From NCBI GenBank assembly GCA_035647855.1, contig DASRMP010000048.1:1-64000 (forward strand): 64,000 nt of DNA. The letters run 5' to 3'. The stretch is from JAAZBW01 sp035647855 (GTDB lineage: Bacteria; Actinomycetota; Actinomycetes; Actinomycetales; Actinomycetaceae). How positions within the stretch are numbered: position 1 is the stretch's first letter; each line of letters starts with the position of its first letter. This document shows positions 35,279 to 44,965 of this stretch, one piece after another. The notes below the pieces were generated by a model. That model had not been told where the DNA came from and did not search any database. It saw only the letters and a program-made list of their open reading frames with translations. The position numbers and the translations under genes were made by a program.

Positions 35279-37008
35279 GCAGGCACTCCCGGTTCTGCGC
35301 GGCGAATCTCGTCGACCGCGCTCCGCAGCCGTTCCGCTGCCTCCACCTCGACGTCGAGGCTGTCGATCGCGGCGTAGAAGGGTCCGAGGTACCACGCGAG
35401 GACAGCCTGTGCACGATCGTTGAGCCGCTCACGCGCCGTGGTCGCCATGCGCCGGACCGCATCCTCACCGAAAACGGCGACCAAGAGCGCCTGACTGGCT
35501 GCGGCCGTGCCTCCGGCGGTGGCGACCTCGGCTCCGGTGAGGCCGCCCGTCGAGGCGAAGATGCCGATAATTAGCGTCAGCCCGAGAGCGTTGACGCCGG
35601 TCGAGAGAGCGCGCGCCTTCGTGCGGCGATCGGCGCCCTCGTTCCGGACAAGTGTGAGGACATCCCGCTGCCAGCCAACCACTTGTCCGGAAATCTCCGC
35701 GCGCAGTGTCTCGTCATCGGGAAGTCCCGCCAGGGCACTCCCGAGCAGCGCGGATCCACCGCCACCCTCGAAACGCCACGCGTGATCGATGTCGTTGACG
35801 GCCTGCCGGGCCTCGGCGTGCAGCAGAAGGAGCAGCGAATCCTCGACCGCAGCCTCCACCTGCTCTGTCTGCCGTGGCCGGCCGCGCACGAAGTCGGCCA
35901 CCATGTCCCGCAACCGGCCAATGCCCTCCTGCAATTTCGAGAACCACTCCGCCGTTCCGACGAACTCCTGCCATCGTGCAAGCACCTCGCCCCGCAGCAG
36001 GCTGCCATCGCCCGCAGCCTTCTCGACACGCCGAAGCGCCTCGCCTCGGGCCCGGTTGACCTCCGACTCGAGGTGATTCACGGCGCGCGCCTGGTCCGCT
36101 GCCGCGTCCGCGACGCCGTCCACACGGTCCATCGCCGAACTGACGGCACCCGCGAGAGTCCGGCGGATCACGGCGGACCGCGCGTTGGCGTCAGTTGCGA
36201 GGCCGCCCAGCCACTCCCGGATTGGGCCCACATACTCGCCGGGGATGAGGCCGCCGGGCAGTGGGATTTCAGGAATCGTGAACAGCGGCGCGGTATCGAG
36301 CCCCGCCTGTTCGAGGCGGCTGACCAGGTCCTTCTCCACGTCCGCCATGTCGTCCTCCGGAACGCGGTTGAGCACCACCCCCACCACGATGTCGCGAGTC
36401 GCCGCCTCGCGCAGCAACTCCCACGGCACCGCGTCCGCGTAGCGGGCTGCCGTGGTCACGAACAGCCAGAGGTCCGCCGCTGCGAGCAGTTGGTTGGCGG
36501 TCGCCCGGTTCTCATCGACCACGGAGTCGATATCGGGGGCGTCGAGAAGGGCGAGGCCACGCATCAGTCGGCTCGTCGCTCGGATCTCCAGTTCCTGTTG
36601 CGAACTCCCGATCGCGGGGGTCGGTGCGGCGTCCGGCGAGATTCGCACGCGCGGGAAGCCGGGAAGGATGCGCGCCCCTGTGAACCAGTCCTCGTCGTCG
36701 GGATGATGCACGAGCAGCGGCCGCCGCGTGGTCGGCCGGATCGCCGACGACGCCGCCACCCGGATCCCCAGCAGCGAGTTCACCACGGTCGACTTGCCGG
36801 CGCCGGTCGAGCCGCCGACGACGGCAAGCAGCGGCGCATCCAGGGACTCGTACCGCGGCAGGATGTAATCGTCCAACTGGCGGACGAGGCCGTCGCGTTC
36901 CGAGGCCGCGATCGTGGCGCCCTCGACCCGGAGCGGCAGCCGCAGCGATGCGAGAAGGTCCCGCAATTCGGTGAGTGCCAGGTGCACCCGCGGCGCCGGT
37001 GTGCTCAC
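35275..37008 (-). CDS. Membrane-associated GTPase (first of a paralogous pair)
   Basis: 577 aa taking the GTG at 37008, which overlaps the hisS stop (GTGA). P-loop GGSTGAGKST, G2-like IRPTTRRPL identical in layout to its partner, G3 DAPDID. The G4 position reads LNRVPEDD, without the Asp of NKxD, so nucleotide specificity may be relaxed. A long helical middle (about 270-430) and a hydrophobic stretch near 455-500 follow. It probably acts as a heteropair with the next gene in membrane remodelling or cell division; unproven. Confidence 0.75.
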   Translation of the reverse strand: MSTPAPRVHLALTELRDLLASLRLPLRVEGATIAASERDGLVRQLDDYILPRYESLDAPLLAVVGGSTGAGKSTVVNSLLGIRVAASSAIRPTTRRPLLVHHPDDEDWFTGARILPGFPRVRISPDAAPTPAIGSSQQELEIRATSRLMRGLALLDAPDIDSVVDENRATANQLLAAADLWLFVTTAARYADAVPWELLREAATRDIVVGVVLNRVPEDDMADVEKDLVSRLEQAGLDTAPLFTIPEIPLPGGLIPGEYVGPIREWLGGLATDANARSAVIRRTLAGAVSSAMDRVDGVADAAADQARAVNHLESEVNRARGEALRRVEKAAGDGSLLRGEVLARWQEFVGTAEWFSKLQEGIGRLRDMVADFVRGRPRQTEQVEAAVEDSLLLLLHAEARQAVNDIDHAWRFEGGGGSALLGSALAGLPDDETLRAEISGQVVGWQRDVLTLVRNEGADRRTKARALSTGVNALGLTLIIGIFASTGGLTGAEVATAGGTAAASQALLVAVFGEDAVRRMATTARERLNDRAQAVLAWYLGPFYAAIDSLDVEVEAAERLRSAVDEIRRAEPGVPA

Positions 37009-38321
37009 GGCGTCACCACACGCGGCCAGAGGTCCACGGCAGGCGGCTCCCACTCCGTGGCGTCTGCGGCGAGTTGCTCACCCGAGCGGATGTCCTTCAC
37101 TTCGCCCGAGTCCGGGAACCACACGAACGGGATACCCCGGCGGTCCGCGTAGCGGATCTGCCTTCCGAACTTGGCTGCCGTCGGTGAGACCTCGGCCGGG
37201 ATGCCGCGTGCGCGGAGTTCCCGCGCGACGTCGTCGGACTCGTGACGGACGCCCTCATCCGTGACGGCGACGAGGACCGCAGTGGGCACGGGACGCGTCG
37301 CCGTCGCCGATCCCTCGCCGAGGATGCGCGAGACGATGCGGGAGATTCCGAGCGAGAGCCCCACACCGGGAAAGGTGCGTTTGCCGTCCGAGACGAGGGA
37401 GTCGTAGCGCCCTCCGGCGCAGATCGCGCCGAAGGACTCATGGCCCACGATGGTGGCCTCGTAGACGGTGCCGGTGTAGTAGTCGAGCCCGCGGGCGATC
37501 GAGAGGTCCGCCCGGACACCGCCAGGGATTGTACGTGCCGCGGCGTCCAGCAGCAGGGCGAGTTCCTCGAGGCCTTCGTCGAGAAGTTCGGAGCGAGCGC
37601 CCCTCTCGCGGACCGCCCTGACGACCTCGGCAGCTTCCGTGCCGCGGATACTGGCGAGGGATAGTGCGGCCTCGGCCTGTGTCTCGGTCGCGCCAACGGT
37701 CTGCTGCAACTCCGCCACCACGCCTGCGTGGCCGATCTTCGCCAGCTTGTCGACAGCGCGTAGCGTGCCGTCCAGGTCCTCGATACCGATGGCCTCGTAG
37801 AAGCCCTGAGAGATCTTGCGGTTGTTGACGCCGATGACCACCTCGCCAACCGGGATGCCGGCGAGGGCCTCGGCCATGACGATCGCCACCTCGACCTCGA
37901 ACACGAACGGCAGCGTGTCCTGGCCGATGACGTCGATGTCGGCCTGCCTGAACTCCCGGAACCTGCCGGCCTGGGGACGTTCGCCGCGCCACACCTTCTG
38001 GATCTGGTAGCGCTTGAACGGGAAGACGAGGTCGTTCGCGTTGTCGAGGACGTAGCGGGCGAGCGGGACCGTCAGGTCGAAGTGGAGACCGAGTTCGGCC
38101 TCGGCGGCCTCGTCCATCTCCTGGAGACGGCGGAGCACGTAGACCTCCTTGGAGGTCTCGCCCTTTCGCAGCAGGTCCTCGAGCGGCTCCACAGCGCGCG
38201 TCTCGATACCCGCGAAGCCGTGGAGTTCGAACGTGCGCCGTACGTGCCTGAGTATGTCCTGTTCGACGATGTACCCGGAAGGGGTCCACTCGGGGAATCC
38301 GGACAACCTCGTGCGCGCCAT
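37005..38321 (-). CDS. hisS: Histidyl-tRNA synthetase
   Basis: 438 aa. Class II signature with motif 2 region FRQADIDVIG and the HisRS-specific SIARGLDYYTGTVYE. The anticodon-binding domain is at the C-terminus. GGAAGGA lies upstream of the ATG. It heads an operon with the two GTPase genes. Confidence 0.96.
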   Translation of the reverse strand: MARTRLSGFPEWTPSGYIVEQDILRHVRRTFELHGFAGIETRAVEPLEDLLRKGETSKEVYVLRRLQEMDEAAEAELGLHFDLTVPLARYVLDNANDLVFPFKRYQIQKVWRGERPQAGRFREFRQADIDVIGQDTLPFVFEVEVAIVMAEALAGIPVGEVVIGVNNRKISQGFYEAIGIEDLDGTLRAVDKLAKIGHAGVVAELQQTVGATETQAEAALSLASIRGTEAAEVVRAVRERGARSELLDEGLEELALLLDAAARTIPGGVRADLSIARGLDYYTGTVYEATIVGHESFGAICAGGRYDSLVSDGKRTFPGVGLSLGISRIVSRILGEGSATATRPVPTAVLVAVTDEGVRHESDDVARELRARGIPAEVSPTAAKFGRQIRYADRRGIPFVWFPDSGEVKDIRSGEQLAADATEWEPPAVDLWPRVVTP

Positions 38322-38352
38322 GTGTTCGATCCTTCCAGAGTCACGCCTCGCT

Positions 38353-39060
38353 TCACGCGAGGAACGGGTTGTGAGTCAGTTCGCGCCGCATCGTGGTCGC
38401 GGGACCGTGGCCCGGGAACAGCATGCCGGCCGGATCGATGACCTGCTTCAGCGTGCGCAGCGTCTGGACCATGACCGCGCCGTCGCCGCCCGGGAGATCG
38501 GTGCGGCCGATCGAGTCCCGGAAGATGACGTCACCCGTCAGGACGAGGAGACGTTCGCCGCCGGATGCTCCGGCCTCTGCGACGATATCCTGCGGCCACT
38601 CCCCCGCCATGAAGTAAAGCGTGGAGCCTTCCGTGTGCCCCGGAGCGGCGAGGGCGCGCACCGATACGCCCGGGACGAGTTCGGCGCCGCCGCCGGTGAA
38701 GAATTCGGCCGGAAGCGGCTGGACATTTGCAGGCTGCCGGTACGGAGTGGGAACGACGGACGCGAGAACGGGAGCGAGCGCCGAGAGGGTTTCCAGCGGG
38801 TTCTCGAGCCGGTACGCGTCCGGGGCAGGAACATACACGGGGGTGTCCCCGGCGACGGCGGCCGCGTCCCACACGTGGTCCGGGTGGCCGTGCGTGAGGA
38901 GTACCGCGTCAAGGTGCAGGTCATGGTCGTGCAGGATCGCCGCCACGGGCGCTGCCGTCCCCGCTCCGGGATCGACGACGACGGCGCGACGCCGATTGGC
39001 GTCCGCCAGCACGTAGCAGTTCTCCGCGAAGACATCGGTGACGTAGCGCTCGAAAATCAC
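38353..39060 (-). CDS. Metallo-beta-lactamase-fold hydrolase (glyoxalase II-like)
   Basis: 235 aa. LLTHGHPDHVWDA is the HxHxDH zinc motif; further metal ligands are in PGHTEGS and VLTGDVIF. This is the group of GloB-like hydrolases next to hisS in many actinobacteria; the substrate is uncertain (S-lactoyl-thiol or another thioester). The GTG start is leaderless. Confidence 0.88.
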   Translation of the reverse strand: MIFERYVTDVFAENCYVLADANRRRAVVVDPGAGTAAPVAAILHDHDLHLDAVLLTHGHPDHVWDAAAVAGDTPVYVPAPDAYRLENPLETLSALAPVLASVVPTPYRQPANVQPLPAEFFTGGGAELVPGVSVRALAAPGHTEGSTLYFMAGEWPQDIVAEAGASGGERLLVLTGDVIFRDSIGRTDLPGGDGAVMVQTLRTLKQVIDPAGMLFPGHGPATTMRRELTHNPFLA

Positions 39061-39066
39061 CCGAGT

Positions 39067-39072
39067 AGTCTA
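39067..39072 (-). promoter_or_regulatory. -10 box of the metallo-hydrolase gene (leaderless)
   Basis: TAGACT, 6 nt, then the GTG at 39060. It is back to back with a second TAGACT (39118-39123) for the DUF349 gene. Confidence 0.45.
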
Positions 39073-39117
39073 CGTGGGCTCCCCTGCTTCTCCGTCCGAA
39101 CGATCGTTACTGTGGCA

Positions 39118-39123
39118 TAGACT
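39118..39123 (+). promoter_or_regulatory. -10 box of the DUF349 gene
   Basis: TAGACT with expected transcription start near 39130, giving a leader of about 80 nt before the GTG at 39209 with Shine-Dalgarno AGAAGGAG. Confidence 0.4.
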
Positions 39124-39208
39124 GAACCCGCCGCGGACACATGGCTCCGCTGCGCCGCGTCCCCAACGGCGGCCTGTCGGCCACCGAACCTCCAGAAGGA
39201 GCGAATCC

Positions 39209-40801
39209 GTGAGCGAGACTCCCACCATCCCCACGCCGGACCAGCCAGAGGAGGAGGCCCAGCTCACGGCCGATACCTCGCTATCCGCCAAGTCCGAGAC
39301 CGAGGAAGCCGCTGAACTCGAGGCCGCGGAACTCAAGGTTGTCGCGCCGGTGGATGAAGAGACGGTGGATGAAGAGACGGTGGAAGACACGACTGCGGGC
39401 GTGACGCCTCCGGAGACTGCCGCAGAAGAGACCGTCACGGACGCGGAGGCGATGGCCGAGGAGGCGCCGGTTCCGCAGGTACCAACTCCGGCGCCCCCGG
39501 CCCCGGCACCCGAGCCCGCCCACAAGGTCCAGCACGTCGAGGTCCCGCTCGATCCGCACGAGTTGGCCGAGGCCAGCGTGTTCGGCCGGGTCGCCGAGGA
39601 CGGCACCGTGTACGTGCGAGAGGCTGCAGGCGAGCGCGTCGTCGGGCAGTTCCCCGGCGCGACCGAGACGGAGGCGCTGACCTTCTACGTGCGGCGCTTT
39701 GTCGACCTTGCAGCGCAGGTGCGTCTCTTCGAGGCGCGTATCCCACTGCTATCGAGCCGCGACCTGCAGAACTCGCTCACGTCGCTGCGCGAGCAGGTCA
39801 AGGAACCTCAAGCCGTCGGCGACCTCGACGGACTGCGTCAACGCATCGAGCACCTCGAGGAGCGCGTCCAGCAACGCCGGGCCGAGATTCAGGAGGAGCG
39901 GGAGGCGGCGCGCGCAGAGGCACTGACCCTGCGCGAGGAGATCGTCTCCCTGGCGGAGGCGATCAGCGCACAGGACGTCACACGCACGCAGTGGCGGGAT
40001 TCCGGTGAGAATCTGCACGGACTCCTCGAACAGTGGAAGACCGCTCAGCGCTCTGGGCCCCGTCTCGACAAGGCGAAGGAGGACGAACTCTGGAAGCGGT
40101 TCTCCAAGGCACGGACGATGTTCGACCGTAACCGCCGGCAGTTCTTCGCCGAGAGGGACGCGGAACACGCGGGCGCCAGAGCTGCGAAGGAGGCGCTCAT
40201 CGCCCGTGCAGAGGCGCTGTCCTCCTCCACCGATTGGGGCCCGACATCCGCCGAGTACCGCGAACTGATGCGCGAGTGGAAGACGGCCGGCCGCGCCCGC
40301 CGCAAGGATGATGACCAGCTGTGGGCGCGTTTCCGCGCTGCCCAGCAGGTGTTCTTCGACGCACGCGAGGCCCAGAACCAGGCGATCGACCAGGAATATG
40401 GCGCGAACCTCGAGGTCAAGCTCCAGATCCTGGAGGAGGCCGAGGCACTGCTGCCCGTGAAGGACGCGCGCGAGGCACGATCCGCGATGCGACTTCTCGA
40501 GGAACGTTGGGACGCCGCAGGGCGCGTCCCGCGCTCCGAAGTCCAGCGGGTCGAGGGTCGCATGCGCGCCGTCGACAAGGCGATCAAGGACGTCGAGGAC
40601 GCCGAGTGGCGCCGCTCGAACCCGGAGACGACCGCTCGCGTGAACTCCGCGACGGTCCAACTCGAGGCAGCCATCGCGTCCCTGGAGGATGACCTCACCA
40701 AAGCAAAGAAGAAGGGCGACGCCAGGGGGATCAAGAACGCCGAGGAGGCGCTCGCGGCACGCAAGGCGTGGCTCGAGCAGATCCGCCGCTCGTCCCTCTA
40801 G
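39209..40801 (+). CDS. DUF349 repeat protein
   Basis: 530 aa from the GTG at 39209 (AGAAGGAG upstream). The first 110 residues are acidic and low-complexity, ending in a Pro/Ala stretch. The rest is almost entirely helical with about three DUF349 units (for example WDAAGRVPRSEVQ and the LWKRFSKARTMFDRNR region). DUF349 proteins occur beside rel in actinobacteria; their function is not established. A 15-nt unit is repeated in tandem near 39352-39383, giving DEETVDEETVED. Confidence 0.85.
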   Translation: MSETPTIPTPDQPEEEAQLTADTSLSAKSETEEAAELEAAELKVVAPVDEETVDEETVEDTTAGVTPPETAAEETVTDAEAMAEEAPVPQVPTPAPPAPAPEPAHKVQHVEVPLDPHELAEASVFGRVAEDGTVYVREAAGERVVGQFPGATETEALTFYVRRFVDLAAQVRLFEARIPLLSSRDLQNSLTSLREQVKEPQAVGDLDGLRQRIEHLEERVQQRRAEIQEEREAARAEALTLREEIVSLAEAISAQDVTRTQWRDSGENLHGLLEQWKTAQRSGPRLDKAKEDELWKRFSKARTMFDRNRRQFFAERDAEHAGARAAKEALIARAEALSSSTDWGPTSAEYRELMREWKTAGRARRKDDDQLWARFRAAQQVFFDAREAQNQAIDQEYGANLEVKLQILEEAEALLPVKDAREARSAMRLLEERWDAAGRVPRSEVQRVEGRMRAVDKAIKDVEDAEWRRSNPETTARVNSATVQLEAAIASLEDDLTKAKKKGDARGIKNAEEALAARKAWLEQIRRSSL

Positions 40802-40837
40802 GAATTCTGCTGCTGCGGCGCCGCTTTGGAGTCCAGG

Positions 40838-43153
40838 TCAGCGCGTGGACTCCGGCGTCTGGCGCTTGCTTCCGGTGACCCGGTACGCCTCGAACACGCC
40901 GTCGACGCGCCGTACCGTCTGGAGCAGGTGTTCGAGGTGCTCGGTATCAGCCATTTCGAAGCTGAACCGGAGCGTGGCCAGCCGGTCGCGGGTGACCGTG
41001 GAGGTGGCCGCAAGGATGTTCACGTGGTTGTCCGAAAGCACGCGGGTGATCTCGGAGAGGAGCCCGGAGCGGTCGAGCGCCTCGATCTGGATCTGCACGA
41101 GGAAGACGCCGGTTCCGGTTCTGTCCCACTGCACGTCGATCAGGCGTTCCGGCTCAAGTTGCAGCTGCTCGACGTTCCCGCAGTCCGACCGGTGCACGGA
41201 GATTCCGGATCCGCGCGTCACGAACCCCACGATCGGGTCCCCCGGCACCGGGGTACAGCACCGGGCGAGCTTGACCCACATCGTCGACGAATCCATTCCC
41301 TGGACGACTATCCCCGGGTCGCCAGACGCGCGCTTGGAGGAACGAACGGTCCCCGGGACGGTCGCCTCGGAGAGGTCCTCTTCGGCTCCCTCGTCGCCGC
41401 CCACCATTCTTACCAATCGCTGGACCACGTTGGTTGCGGACACGTGGTTCTCGCCGATCGCCGCGTACAGGCCGGAGACGTCGCCGAGGCGCATGTCTGC
41501 GGCCAGCGCAGTCAGCGAATCGTGGTTCATGAGGCGTTGGATCGGCAGGTTCTGCTTGCGCATGGCCTTGGCCAACTGCCCCTTGCCCGCCTCGATCGCC
41601 TCCTCACGGCGCTCCTTGGTGAACCAGGAGCGGATCTTGTTGCGGGCACGTGGCGAGGCCACGAAGTTCAGCCAGTCCTGTGACGGTCCCGCGTCCGGAG
41701 CCTTCGAGGTGAAGATCTCGACCGTGTCACCGTGCTGGAGCTGCGAGTCGAGGGTGACGAGCTTGCCGTTCACGCGCGCGCCCACTGTCGCGTGACCCAC
41801 CTCCGTATGGACGGCGTACGCGAAATCCACCGGGGTCGCTCCCTGCGTCAGCGCGATTACGTCGCCTTTCGGCGTGAACACGTAGACCTGACTGCCCGCC
41901 ATCTCATACCGAAGCGAGTCGAGGAACTCGGCAGGATCGGTGCTCTCCATCTGCCAGTCGACGAGTTGCCGGACCCACGCGAGTTCCTTGGTCTCCTCGG
42001 GTGCGGCCTTCCGGGACTTGCCCGGGCCCTCCTTGTATTTCCAGTGCGCCGCGACTCCGTACTCCGCCCGCTGGTGCATCTCGTTTGTGCGGATCTGGAT
42101 CTCGACCGGACGCCCGTCGGGCCCGAACACGGTCGTATGCAACGACTGGTACATGTTGAACTTGGGCATCGCGATGTAGTCCTTGAAACGCCCCGGAATG
42201 GGCTTCCATCGCGCGTGCATCGTGCCCAGAGCCCCGTAGCAGTCGCGCACGGAGTCCACCAGGACCCGCACGCCCACGAGGTCGTAGATATCGTCGAAGT
42301 CCCGGCCCCTCACGATCATCTTCTGGTAGATCGAGTAGTAGTGCTTCGGCCGGCCGGTGACGCGTCCCTCGATTCCTGCGGCAGCCAGGTCTTTCTCGAT
42401 CAGTTCGCGCACGCTCGCGAGGTAGGTGTCCCGCGCCGGTGCCCGTTCCGCCACCAGGTACAGGATCTCGTCATAGACCTTTGGATAGAGGGTCTGGAAG
42501 GCGATGTCCTCCAGTTCCCACTTGATCGTGTTCATGCCGAGTCGGTGGGCGAGCGGCGCGTAGATCTCCAAGGTCTCGCGTGCCTTGCGCGCGGCGGACT
42601 CGACGGAGACGTACTTCCACGTGCGGGCGTTGTGCAGCCGGTCCGCCAGTTTGATGAGCAGCACCCGGATATCGCGCGACATCGCGACGATCATCTTCCG
42701 GACGGTCTCCGCCTGTGCCGCATCACCGTAGGTGACCTTGTCAAGTTTCGTGACACCGTCCACCAGCAGCGCGATCTCGTCCCCGAACTCCTTGCGGAGT
42801 TCCGCCAGCGAATAGGACGTGTCCTCGACCGTGTCATGCAGCAGCGCGGCCGCAAGCGTGTTGGGGAGCAGTCCGATCTCCGCGAGGATGGTCGCCACCG
42901 CGATCGGGTGGGTGATGTACGGGTCCCCCGAGCGCCGCATCTGGCCGGCGTGGGCCCTCTCCGCGATCTCGTAGGCCTTCAGGATGACCGAGATGTCCTC
43001 GCGCGCATGGTTCGCCCACAGCGCGCTGACTAGCGGCTCGATCTCCCGGGGGATGTTCGTCTGGCGCGGCGAGCCGAATCTCACCAGGCGCGAGAGCACG
43101 CTCTGCTGTGGGAGGTCGACTCCCTGCTCACGTTCGCGCTCACGTTCCGCCAT
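40838..43153 (-). CDS. rel: Bifunctional (p)ppGpp synthetase/hydrolase
   Basis: 771 aa. Domains in order: HD hydrolase (HDTVED near 104-109), synthetase (YQSLHTTVFGPDG), TGS (VYVFTPKGDVIALTQGATP), helical/zinc region (ARCCTPVPGDPI) and a C-terminal ACT domain. Having both active sites, it controls the stringent response in both directions. The ATG at 43153 is probably leaderless. It follows apt by 100 bp. Confidence 0.97.
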   Translation of the reverse strand: MAEREREREQGVDLPQQSVLSRLVRFGSPRQTNIPREIEPLVSALWANHAREDISVILKAYEIAERAHAGQMRRSGDPYITHPIAVATILAEIGLLPNTLAAALLHDTVEDTSYSLAELRKEFGDEIALLVDGVTKLDKVTYGDAAQAETVRKMIVAMSRDIRVLLIKLADRLHNARTWKYVSVESAARKARETLEIYAPLAHRLGMNTIKWELEDIAFQTLYPKVYDEILYLVAERAPARDTYLASVRELIEKDLAAAGIEGRVTGRPKHYYSIYQKMIVRGRDFDDIYDLVGVRVLVDSVRDCYGALGTMHARWKPIPGRFKDYIAMPKFNMYQSLHTTVFGPDGRPVEIQIRTNEMHQRAEYGVAAHWKYKEGPGKSRKAAPEETKELAWVRQLVDWQMESTDPAEFLDSLRYEMAGSQVYVFTPKGDVIALTQGATPVDFAYAVHTEVGHATVGARVNGKLVTLDSQLQHGDTVEIFTSKAPDAGPSQDWLNFVASPRARNKIRSWFTKERREEAIEAGKGQLAKAMRKQNLPIQRLMNHDSLTALAADMRLGDVSGLYAAIGENHVSATNVVQRLVRMVGGDEGAEEDLSEATVPGTVRSSKRASGDPGIVVQGMDSSTMWVKLARCCTPVPGDPIVGFVTRGSGISVHRSDCGNVEQLQLEPERLIDVQWDRTGTGVFLVQIQIEALDRSGLLSEITRVLSDNHVNILAATSTVTRDRLATLRFSFEMADTEHLEHLLQTVRRVDGVFEAYRVTGSKRQTPESTR

Positions 43154-43159
43154 TGCACA

Positions 43160-43165
43160 AGTCTA
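43160..43165 (-). promoter_or_regulatory. -10 box of rel (leaderless)
   Basis: TAGACT, then TGTGCA, then the ATG at 43153. A leaderless rel message would escape Shine-Dalgarno-dependent control. Confidence 0.45.
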
Positions 43166-43253
43166 CGACCGGCGCGCAAGCCGTACGGATCCATGGCAAG
43201 GCCGATCCATCGGGCCGCACGGCCGCGCGCCGCAGGCCGCGGATGGCCGACCG

Positions 43254-43793
43254 TCAGTAGACGAGCATCGCCTGGACGTCGTAGCCATCGAGTCGCGCAC
43301 GCCCATTCAGGCCGAGCAGTTCCATTAGCATCACGAGGCCAATGACCTCGCCGCCGGACCTCTCCACGAGGTCGATCGAGGCCTTCGCCGTCCCGCCGGT
43401 GGCGAGTACGTCGTCGATGATGAGGATTCGCTCGCCCTTGTGGATGGTGTCCGGGCGGACCTCCATGCGGGCGGTGCCGTACTCCAGCGCGTAGTCGACG
43501 CCGATCACGGGTGGCGGCAGCTTGCCCGCCTTCCGGATCATCACCATGCCGACGCCGAGTTCGATCGCCAGCGGTGCCGCGAGGATGAAGCCGCGAGATT
43601 CGAGTCCGACGACGGCGTCCACCTTGCCTTTGTAGACCTTTGCGATCGCGTGGATCACCTTGGCGAAGGCGGGGCCGTTCGCCAGCAGCGGGGTGATGTC
43701 GCGGAAGAGCACACCCTCTTCGGGGTAGTCCGGGATCTCACGGAGGTTCTCGTGGATCAAGTCCGCGAGAGCTCTGAACTCTTCTTCGGTCAT
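43254..43793 (-). CDS. apt: Adenine phosphoribosyltransferase
   Basis: 179 aa. The PRPP-binding motif is ILIIDDVLATGGTA; the N-terminal IPDYPEEGVLFRDITPL is typical for APT. It salvages adenine to AMP. The start overlaps the secF stop by 4 nt (ATGA), the standard sec-apt-rel arrangement. Confidence 0.96.
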   Translation of the reverse strand: MTEEEFRALADLIHENLREIPDYPEEGVLFRDITPLLANGPAFAKVIHAIAKVYKGKVDAVVGLESRGFILAAPLAIELGVGMVMIRKAGKLPPPVIGVDYALEYGTARMEVRPDTIHKGERILIIDDVLATGGTAKASIDLVERSGGEVIGLVMLMELLGLNGRARLDGYDVQAMLVY

Positions 43794-44965
43794 CGGTGCG
43801 ACCTGCTCTTTCGCTTGGGTTGCGCGGCACGCCCCTGGTGGCCGCCCGGAACCACGGCCCTGCTGGCCACGCGACCAGCCGGAGCGGTTGCCGCCTCAAC
43901 TCCTTCGTCCTCGGTGGGGATCTCCTCGGACGACGACGCCCCCAGCCGCAGTCTGTCCTTGCGCGATAGGCGGACCTCGAGGGACTTCGGGCCCTCACCC
44001 GCGCGCCGCTTCATCATGTCCGCCGTGTGCCCGGCGATCTCCGGCTCACGGTTCCGGAGGAAGACCAGCAACGGCGTGGCAAGGAAGATCGACGAGAGGG
44101 TGGACACGATCATGCCGATGAACAGCGCCAACGCAATGTCCTTCAGAGTGCCTGCCCCGAGCATGAAGGCGCCGACGAACAGAATCGAGGCCACGGGCAG
44201 CACACCGACCACCGAGGTGTTGATGGACCGCACGAGGGTCTGGTTCACCGCAAGGTTGGCGGCTTCCTCGTACGTGTGGTCGTGCTGGTCCAGCACACGG
44301 GCACCGTTCTCACGGACCTTGTCGAAAACCACCACTGTGTCGTAGAGGGAGTATCCCAGGATCGTCAGGAACCCGATCATGCTCGCCGGGGTGACCTCGA
44401 AGCCGATGAGTGCATACAGCCCGACCGTCAGCACAAGGTCGTGGAGCAGCGCCACGACGGCAGCCACGGACATTCGCCACGATCTGAAGTACACGGACAT
44501 CATCAGGGTCACGAGCACGAGGAAGATGATGAGCCCCTGGACGGCCTTGGCGGTCACGTCCGCGCCCCAGGCGGGTCCGACGAACGTTGACGTGATCGCG
44601 CTCGGGTCGGCCCCGTATGCCGCGGCGAGGTCAACGCGCAGTTGCTCGGTGCGTTCGGCGTCGAGAGCCTCGGTCTGGATCCGCAACGACGATCCGCCGA
44701 TCACTGCCGCGCGGACGTCCGAGACTCCGGCATCCTGCAGCACACTGGTCGCCGGGTCGCTCGACGTCGTCGAGACACCGGAGATCGTGAACTCCGTGCC
44801 GCCCCGGAACTCGATGCCGAGGTTCATCCCCTTGACTCCGAGGACCAGGAACGACAACAGCGCGCCCACGATGGCGATCGTGAACCAGATGCGCCGACGC
44901 CCGACGATGTTGTAGGACCGGTCCGCGGTGTAGAGCTCGTTGCCCCAGCGAGAGAAGCTGAACAT
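43790..44965 (-). CDS. secF: Protein translocase subunit SecF
   Basis: 391 aa with six membrane spans: one near 29-47 and five from about 160 on. Diagnostic parts include LGIEFRGGTEF and YSLYDTVVVFDKVREN. With SecD it uses the proton gradient to pull secreted proteins outward. A basic cytoplasmic tail of about 70 residues follows the last span. The start shares one base with the secD stop (TGATG). Confidence 0.96.
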   Translation of the reverse strand: MFSFSRWGNELYTADRSYNIVGRRRIWFTIAIVGALLSFLVLGVKGMNLGIEFRGGTEFTISGVSTTSSDPATSVLQDAGVSDVRAAVIGGSSLRIQTEALDAERTEQLRVDLAAAYGADPSAITSTFVGPAWGADVTAKAVQGLIIFLVLVTLMMSVYFRSWRMSVAAVVALLHDLVLTVGLYALIGFEVTPASMIGFLTILGYSLYDTVVVFDKVRENGARVLDQHDHTYEEAANLAVNQTLVRSINTSVVGVLPVASILFVGAFMLGAGTLKDIALALFIGMIVSTLSSIFLATPLLVFLRNREPEIAGHTADMMKRRAGEGPKSLEVRLSRKDRLRLGASSSEEIPTEDEGVEAATAPAGRVASRAVVPGGHQGRAAQPKRKSRSHR

